A DNA stretch of 64,000 bases from Tolypothrix sp. PCC 7910. Lineage in GTDB: Bacteria; Cyanobacteriota; Cyanobacteriia; Cyanobacteriales; Nostocaceae. Under the pieces are notes generated by a model. It ran no database searches and was not told where the DNA came from. It saw only the letters and a program-made list of their open reading frames with translations. The number at the start of each line of letters is the position of its first letter. The first letter of the stretch is position 1. The translations under genes were made by a program, and so were the position numbers. Positions 59,096 through 64,000 of this stretch are shown piece after piece. Location: contig NZ_CP050440.1 in NCBI RefSeq assembly GCF_011769525.1, positions 2,915,501-2,979,500 of the forward strand, read 5' to 3'.

Positions 59096-59169
59096 TTATC
59101 CCTTCCATACCCAGACGATTTCGGTATTTTCTTCATCGGAAGTCTTCAAAGGCGCATAATTCGAGTTCG

Positions 59170-59420
59170 GAAGGCGAAGGTTGAAGCAAAAAGCTCGAAC
59201 ATTGGACTTCCAAACAAGAACGTTCGAGTTCCAAACAAGAATGTTGCATCTCAGAACGAGAATCTTCGAGTTCAGAAGGCGAAAGTTGAACTTAAAAGCT
59301 CGAACATTGCACTTCAAAACAAGAATGTTGAAGCAAAAAGCTCGAACCTTGCACCTCAAAACCTGAATATTCTAGTTCAAAACGAGAACGTTGCACTTCC
59401 AAGCCTGAATGTTGCTGAAA
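59170..59420. repeat. imperfect 21-bp tandem repeat (minisatellite)
   Basis: About eleven units of roughly 21 bp, consensus AAGAATGTTGCACTTCAAAAC, with changed bases between copies. Because 21 is a multiple of three, frames on both strands read as seven-residue repeats: on the plus strand ARTLDFQ-TRTFEFQ-like units, and in another frame NKNVRVP-like units open from about 59055 to 59505. No standard start codon opens the longest frame, so no gene is called. Confidence 0.7.
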
Positions 59421-59449
59421 AATCAAAAGGACACAACATTGTTGTGCCC
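59418..59449 (-). terminator. terminator of the mreBCD unit
   Basis: Stem GGACACAAC/GTTGTGCCC (one mismatch), loop ATT. Reading leftward it is followed by TTTTGATTTTT. It lies 79 bp beyond the mreD stop. Confidence 0.7.
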
Positions 59450-59527
59450 CCAACTTGGTTTATTTACTTGCAAAATGGTGTTTTCCTTAATCTTGACTAC
59501 ACCTGAAAACTAGTTGGCGCAGCAAAT

Positions 59528-60145
59528 TTAAGATTGCTCGAACAATTTCATTTCTTGCCACCAACGATTCAGGGGATAGTAAACTACTGGTGCCCAAAGA
59601 CTGCTGAGGATAGCAGAAGCTAAGGCGACGCGCTGATAATAAGTCCAAATGTCTTCAGTTTTGCGATCGCCCATCAAAGTTAACTCCACTCCAAAAATTG
59701 TCTCAGCGACAACTGCCATCACAAAGACAATCAAGGCAATAGAAATAAAGTCTTCTTCAATAAAACGCTGCTTCTGAAGCAAACCAGTCAACATTCCCAC
59801 TATTCCCAGCGATAAGGCATGAGTGGGATTAGGCGATGTCATACCATCCTGAAGTAAGCCTAGAACTATACCAGCAAATGCCCCAGACCAAACTGTGCGT
59901 TTCACACTCCAAGCCACCACCCAAATTAACAACCAGTTCGGCCCAATCCCCAATAGTTCCATCCCTGGTAAACGGGCTGGTAACAATAGTAAACATAACA
60001 ACACCGATCCTACTGTCACCGCCCAATCAACAAACTGACGTGTGCGGGAATTCCAACGTGCGATCGGCGGGATTTTAAATTTGGCTCTCCGCACTGACGG
60101 TTTTGACTTATTTGGACGGCGACCAGTAAATGCAGGCATCTTCAT
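59528..60145 (-). CDS. mreD: rod shape-determining membrane protein MreD
   Basis: 205 residues. A basic N-terminal extension (about 35 residues) precedes five or six membrane helices (LLCLLLLPARLPG, ILGIGPNWLLIWVVAWS, FAGIVLGLLQDGM). MreD joins MreC and MreB in the elongasome that directs peptidoglycan synthesis. Last gene of mreB-mreC-mreD, but separated from mreC by 341 bp of repeat DNA instead of the usual short gap. Confidence 0.9.
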   Translation of the reverse strand: MKMPAFTGRRPNKSKPSVRRAKFKIPPIARWNSRTRQFVDWAVTVGSVLLCLLLLPARLPGMELLGIGPNWLLIWVVAWSVKRTVWSGAFAGIVLGLLQDGMTSPNPTHALSLGIVGMLTGLLQKQRFIEEDFISIALIVFVMAVVAETIFGVELTLMGDRKTEDIWTYYQRVALASAILSSLWAPVVYYPLNRWWQEMKLFEQS

Positions 60146-60486
60146 GGTGGTGCAACAGTTATGGGGAGGGTAAGAATTAATTACTAATTCGTAATTTCTA
60201 ATTCGTCATGAGGACTAACGCAAAAAATCTATAGAGTTTGCGTTCTTAGCATCTGAGCAATTTTTTTCTTGAGTAAGGTATTAGGGCTGATAACACCAAC
60301 TAATTTTGCAGCAGATGTCGAAATTATTGTTTGAAACTATGTTTTAATTACAAACTACGTAGCGCTTTGCGCTTCCCGTTCGCGCAGCGTCTCCGTTAGG
60401 AGAAGGGTATTACGAATTACGTAGACGCGCAGCGGCTATTCTAACGAGAATGCCTAGCGGCGAACCCGCAGGGTATTACGAACTGA
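60146..60486. repeat. repeat-filled spacer between mreC and mreD
   Basis: Contains a short element with ends AGGACTAACGCAAA / TTTGCGTTCTTAG (60211-60253), and a G/C-rich block 60361-60475 (AGCGCTTTGCGCTTCCC, GCGCAGCGTCTCCGTTAGG, ATGCCTAGCGGCGAACCC) with two copies of GGGTATTACGAA around it. These resemble small dispersed repeats of Nostocaceae. Confidence 0.65.
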
Positions 60487-61302
60487 TTAATTAGACTTTT
60501 GCGGTTCTGGGTTGGTCGGTTGGGGATTTTCTGTTGCTGGGATGGGGTTTTCGGGTTTTGGATACACAGATACCCAATCTAGTGACCGAATTGGTGGGAA
60601 AAGTTCAACTTTTGCTACGGATGCTGGAAGTTTCTTTAAATCTAAAGATTTAATTCTGCCAACTGCGACACCAGCAGGAAACTTCTGACTATAAGTTGAG
60701 GTAGAAACATAATCACCCACCTTCACATTGGGCACTTTTTCATAAAATTCCAACACTGCTTCCGCCGAAGAATCTCCGCGCAAAACTCCTTTGGCTGAGG
60801 TGCGACCAATTGTCACACCAACTTGGCTTTTCAGGTCACTAATTAATAAAACGCGGCTAGTATTAGGGGTAACGCTTTCTACCAAACCCACTAATCCGCC
60901 TTCTGCCCTAACAATATAACCTTCTTGAATCCCTGAATTTGAGCCGCGATCTAAGGTGATTTGCTGCCACCAATGGTCAGCGCTGCGCCCTACTACCCGC
61001 GATGTAATGGGACGAGAAGTAATTGGCTCCTTCTCTACGTAGCCCAATAAATTTTGTAACTTTTTGTTTTGACTTTCTAAATCAGCAATGCGCGATCGCA
61101 ACTCAAGTGCCCGAGCATCTTTCAGGCGTTCTTCTGGAGTTGGCCCCGCCTGTAACATTTGCAACGGACGGGTAATGGTTTGATACATCTCTAACAAAAG
61201 TGCGCCTTGGGTTTGGCGTAATATCCAAGCGCTACTTAAGACGAGAGCAATTAATCCAACTTGTAAGCCTTTGCGTTCCCACCAACGACGTAAGATAACC
61301 AT
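60487..61302 (-). CDS. mreC: rod shape-determining protein MreC
   Basis: 271 residues: one N-terminal membrane anchor (about 14-35), a coiled-coil region (about 60-85, ELRSRIADLESQNKKLQNLLG) and a periplasmic double beta-barrel (SADHWWQQITLDRGSNSGIQEG; GVLRGDSSAEAVLEF). A Pro-rich tail ends it. It links MreB with PBP2/RodA. The mreB-mreC gap (122 bp) contains a 10-bp inverted repeat (61371-61380/61409-61418). Confidence 0.95.
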   Translation of the reverse strand: MVILRRWWERKGLQVGLIALVLSSAWILRQTQGALLLEMYQTITRPLQMLQAGPTPEERLKDARALELRSRIADLESQNKKLQNLLGYVEKEPITSRPITSRVVGRSADHWWQQITLDRGSNSGIQEGYIVRAEGGLVGLVESVTPNTSRVLLISDLKSQVGVTIGRTSAKGVLRGDSSAEAVLEFYEKVPNVKVGDYVSTSTYSQKFPAGVAVGRIKSLDLKKLPASVAKVELFPPIRSLDWVSVYPKPENPIPATENPQPTNPEPQKSN

Positions 61303-61424
61303 CTATCCATACCTGATTTTTATATCTTTGAATATTGTGAAGAATTTTGGGTTCTATTTATAGGAAACCCAATATCAGATAATGAATTCTACGTATTTAG
61401 AACTCAATATCTGATATTTTTTTA

Positions 61425-62468
61425 CTACATATTGCGAGAACGCCCGCTGAATACTCGTTCCAGTTGTTTAAAGTTTTCCAAAACACGACCCGTTCCCAAC
61501 ACCACACAACATAAAGGATCGGCAGCAATGTGTGTGACGATACCTGTTTCATGGCTAATGAGAGTGTCTAATCCTTTTAACAACGCACCACCACCAGCCA
61601 GCATAATTCCTCTATCAATAATGTCAGCTGCTAGTTCGGGAGGTGTACGTTCTAGTGTGCGCTTCACCGCTTCAATGATTACTGATAGCGGTTCCAACAT
61701 ACTTTCACGAATTTCCGGGCCTTTGATAGTCACAGTTCGAGGCAAACCAGACAGCAAATGTAAGCCTCGGACTTCCATAATCGCATCATTATCATCATTG
61801 GTAGGATAGGCAGAACCAATGCGAATTTTTATGTCTTCAGCAGTACGTTCTCCAATCACCAAATTATGAACTTTCTTCATATATTGCAGGATGGCTTCAG
61901 TTAGTTCATCACCTGCAATGCGGACTGATTCACTAATGACTGTACCTTGAAGACTAAGTACTGCTACTTCTGTGGTACCGCCACCAATATCAATAATCAT
62001 GTTACCAGTCGGTTCAGCAACTGGGAGTCCTGCGCCAATAGCCGCAGCGACTGGTTCATCAATTAAATAAACTTCTCTAGCGCCAGCTTGGGTAGCTGCA
62101 TCCATGACTGCTCTTCTTTCTACACCCGTCACGCCACTGGGAATACCAATGACAATCCGGGGTAAAATCAGCGATCTGCCTTCATTAACACGTTGAATAA
62201 AGCTTTTCAACATCAGCTCGGCTGTATCGAAGTCAGCAATTACACCATCGCGCAAGGGGCGGAGGGCAATCACATTTCCTGGTGTACGACCGAGCATTTT
62301 TTTAGCTTCTTCGCCTACAGCCAGTGCAATCTTTTCGTTTTGATCGATGGCTACTACTGAAGGCTCTTGAAGTACAATACCTTTACCAGATACATAAACG
62401 AGGGTATTGGCAGTACCGAGGTCGATACCCATATCCCACGATGAGCGAAAGTTCCTAAAAAGACCCAC
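61425..62468 (-). CDS. mreB: actin-like cell-shape protein MreB
   Basis: 347 residues from the GTG at 62468, chosen because it gives the usual short start MGLFRNF-like before SSWDMGIDLGTANTLVYV and has AGGA 5 nt upstream; a TTG at 62492 would add eight residues. ATPase motifs MGIDLGTANT (phosphate 1), IDIGGGTTEVAVLSL (phosphate 2) and LAGGGALLKG are intact. It forms filaments that organise wall synthesis. First gene of mreBCD, divergent from ssb. Confidence 0.97.
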   Translation of the reverse strand: MGLFRNFRSSWDMGIDLGTANTLVYVSGKGIVLQEPSVVAIDQNEKIALAVGEEAKKMLGRTPGNVIALRPLRDGVIADFDTAELMLKSFIQRVNEGRSLILPRIVIGIPSGVTGVERRAVMDAATQAGAREVYLIDEPVAAAIGAGLPVAEPTGNMIIDIGGGTTEVAVLSLQGTVISESVRIAGDELTEAILQYMKKVHNLVIGERTAEDIKIRIGSAYPTNDDNDAIMEVRGLHLLSGLPRTVTIKGPEIRESMLEPLSVIIEAVKRTLERTPPELAADIIDRGIMLAGGGALLKGLDTLISHETGIVTHIAADPLCCVVLGTGRVLENFKQLERVFSGRSRNM

Positions 62469-62750
62469 GCGTCCTACGCCCCCTATTTGCAATACTTGAT
62501 GATGAAAATGTTTAGGTTAATCGTGCTGGATTCTATTATGTTTTTGATCCTGAGTCCAGTAAAGCAGGCTATTTTTTTCAATAACTTTTGGCAATCTTTA
62601 CGACAACTCAGTCGTTCTATTTTTTGATCTTCTATGAGTGGCTCAGTATATCCGTAAACTTTTCTACAATCTTCTGAGTAATTTGTATCATTTTTAGACG
62701 TAACTATATTGCTAATTCTTTAACATATTTTCAACACTTTCACAATTCGC

Positions 62751-62787
62751 TATCATGGAATTCAGAATCAATAAGTACGTATGTACT
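62751..62787 (+). promoter_or_regulatory. ssb promoter region with LexA box
   Basis: AGTACGTATGTACT (62774-62787) fits exactly the cyanobacterial LexA consensus RGTACNNNDGTWCB. A -10-like TATCAT lies at 62751-62756, so the box would cover the early transcribed region. It is 14 bp before the ssb start at 62802. Confidence 0.75.
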
Positions 62788-62801
62788 GAAAGGTAACGCA
62801 C

Positions 62802-63164
62802 ATGAGCATCAATGTTGTCACCCTTGTTGGCCGTGTAGGCAGCGACCCAGATATAAAATATTTCGAGTCTGGTAGTGTCAAGTGTAGATTGACGTTAGCA
62901 GTAAACAGGCGATCGCGAAATAGAGATGAGCCTGATTGGTTTACATTAGAATTATGGGATAAAACAGCAGAGATTGCTGGTAATTATGTGCGTAAAGGTA
63001 GCTTAATTGGTATCAAAGGCTCTTTAAAGTTTGACACATGGAGCGATCGCCAAACCGGAGCAAGTAGATCTTCGCCAATTATCAGAGTAGACCAACTAGA
63101 GTTGTTAGGTTCTAAACGCGATAATGAAGCGGCAATGACAGATATGTCATCAGAACATTTCTAA
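62802..63164 (+). CDS. ssb: single-stranded DNA-binding protein, lacking the acidic tail
   Basis: 120 residues. OB fold: VVTLVGRVGSDPDIKYFESGSVKCRLTLAVNR, WFTLELWDKTAEIAGNYVRKGSLIGIKGSLKFDTWSDR. The usual long linker and C-terminal acidic tip (DDDIPF-like) are absent; it ends MSSEHF. Similar short SSBs are known in Anabaena. AAAGG precedes the ATG and a LexA-type box lies upstream, suggesting DNA-damage control. Divergent from mreB. Confidence 0.92.
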   Translation: MSINVVTLVGRVGSDPDIKYFESGSVKCRLTLAVNRRSRNRDEPDWFTLELWDKTAEIAGNYVRKGSLIGIKGSLKFDTWSDRQTGASRSSPIIRVDQLELLGSKRDNEAAMTDMSSEHF

Positions 63165-63240
63165 AATGAGTCCAAAGTCAACAGTCCAGTATCAAACTAT
63201 ATTGACCCTGGACTGTTAACTGTTGACCGTTGACTGTTGA

Positions 63241-63993
63241 CTAATAACTAATTTGCAATGTCACCGATGCTTCTACTTGCTGTTCGCCACCAATTACTGG
63301 AGTTGAAGCATCAGCTTGAGCTAGTTTTGCAGACTCAGCACGGTATAAAACAGGTAATGGTGGTGGCGCACTCGCACCGTTCACTTGAATGCTTACTACT
63401 TCTTTAGATGTCAAACCCAAAGAACTGAAAACTGCTTGTGCTTGTGCTTGTGCGTCTTGAGTAGCTTCTTTGAGTGCTTGCTTTTGAGCAGCTGCGATCG
63501 CTTCATCAGTTGCCACAAAACTAATACCATTAATTTGTGTAGCACCAGCTTTTACAGCTTCATCCAATAATGGGCCAGCTTTTTCTGTTGCAATCCGAAA
63601 ACTCACAGTGTTGCTGGCAGCATACCCAGTAATTCGCTGCACGTTATTTGTATAACTATAAACTGGATTCAGGCGAATACCTGTGGTTTGTAACTTCTCT
63701 ACATTCCGGTTCTTGAGTAGAGCAACTACTGCTGTTGACCTACGGGCGGCTTCTTGCTGTACTTCTTGGGCTGTTTTTCCTTGAATTTCTACCCCTAAGT
63801 TAACTAAAGATAAAGTCGTAGGAATTGCTTCCATACCACGACCACTAACAGTCAGAGTTCGCCACAATTTTTCTTTTTCTTGGGCTAAACCTGGCTGCAT
63901 AAAAGTTACACAAACTAGCAAAGCTAAAGGCAAGGTTTTACAAAAATTGCCAACATTAAACCGTGAACCGGATAATAAAGCGGCTCTCAACAT
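63241..63993 (-). CDS. SIMPL-domain (DUF541) secreted protein
   Basis: 250 residues with a signal peptide (hydrophobic stretch about 20-36, then LAQE). The SIMPL domain covers the rest: LRTLTVSGRG-like RTLTVSGRGMEAIPTT, VEIQGKTAQEVQQEAARRST, and KQALKEATQDAQAQAQAVFSSLGL. Family members are periplasmic or outer-membrane beta-alpha proteins of unclear role. The start ATG is 7 bp from the window edge, so an earlier start cannot be excluded. Confidence 0.88.
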   Translation of the reverse strand: MLRAALLSGSRFNVGNFCKTLPLALLVCVTFMQPGLAQEKEKLWRTLTVSGRGMEAIPTTLSLVNLGVEIQGKTAQEVQQEAARRSTAVVALLKNRNVEKLQTTGIRLNPVYSYTNNVQRITGYAASNTVSFRIATEKAGPLLDEAVKAGATQINGISFVATDEAIAAAQKQALKEATQDAQAQAQAVFSSLGLTSKEVVSIQVNGASAPPPLPVLYRAESAKLAQADASTPVIGGEQQVEASVTLQISY

Positions 63994-64000
63994 AAAATTT

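Noticed and set aside
59096-59359. 87-codon leftward frame in the 21-bp repeats
   Set aside because: It begins at TTG inside the repeats, and equivalent open frames exist in other phases and on the other strand, so openness alone is not evidence of coding.

Overview
The window is chromosomal DNA from a cyanobacterium, most likely a filamentous, heterocyst-forming type (Nostoc/Calothrix/Tolypothrix-like). The evidence is the many HIP1 octamers (GCGATCGC), intergenic heptamer repeats such as TTGGTAA/TGGGTAA and TTTGGTG, cyanobacterium-specific families (DUF1830, DUF1997, DUF4079, DUF6761), a ferredoxin-type glutamate synthase, and an RNase E ending in the Arg6-Ser-Ser-Ala tail known from Anabaena. 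No rRNA, tRNA or CRISPR array was found by eye.

Layout. 1-3 kb: the 3' end of a HEAT-repeat gene, facing dxr (MEP isoprenoid pathway). 3.7-11.7 kb: a cluster of five multi-pass membrane proteins of the GT-C/mannosyltransferase/DUF2079 type, three rightward and two leftward, meeting tail to tail with 5 bp between stops; this looks like envelope or glycolipid synthesis. 11.7-13.6 kb: a 1.95-kb gene-free AT-rich stretch with a solitary IS-like end. 13.6-23.7 kb: a membrane-anchored polysaccharide deacetylase, glsF, a secreted phosphodiester-glycosidase-like protein, a small cupin and an IscA-like protein. 23.7-29 kb: the str operon (rpsL, rpsG, fusA, tuf, then rpsJ) behind a clear sigma-70-type promoter. 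29.4-38 kb: a LonN-like protein, pheA, a DUF1997 protein, then the leftward RNA-processing series TIGR03960 radical SAM - rne - rnhB. 38-42.5 kb: a STAS protein, a small conserved protein behind a perfect CRP palindrome, a dapL-type aminotransferase, clpS and a CPBP protease.

42.6-44.4 kb is the main mobile and decayed region. A degenerate IS630-type element has inserted into codon 10-11 of a DUF2281-type antitoxin gene. The VapC-like toxin behind it carries an in-frame TGA. The transposase is itself broken by an 18-bp insert that splits a HIP1 site, by a second nonsense codon, and possibly by a frameshift. 44.4-48.4 kb holds a pentapeptide-repeat protein translationally coupled to a DICT/degenerate HD-GYP protein, and a B12-binding radical SAM protein resembling the photosystem II high-light acclimation family. 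49-58.6 kb is a mixed run of small cyanobacterial genes, an orphan ABC ATPase, an OmpR-type regulator with an altered acidic pocket, a truncated NB-ARC protein, queD and ribD. 59-62.5 kb is mreB-mreC-mreD, with repeat DNA between mreC and mreD and a 21-bp minisatellite beyond mreD. 62.8-64 kb is a tail-less ssb behind a LexA box, and a SIMPL-domain protein.

Most of the window is housekeeping DNA. The points most worth following are the nested insertions in the toxin-antitoxin locus, the CRP and LexA palindromes, the 21-bp repeat open in several frames, and the unexplained non-coding stretches. No wholly new multi-gene system is evident.
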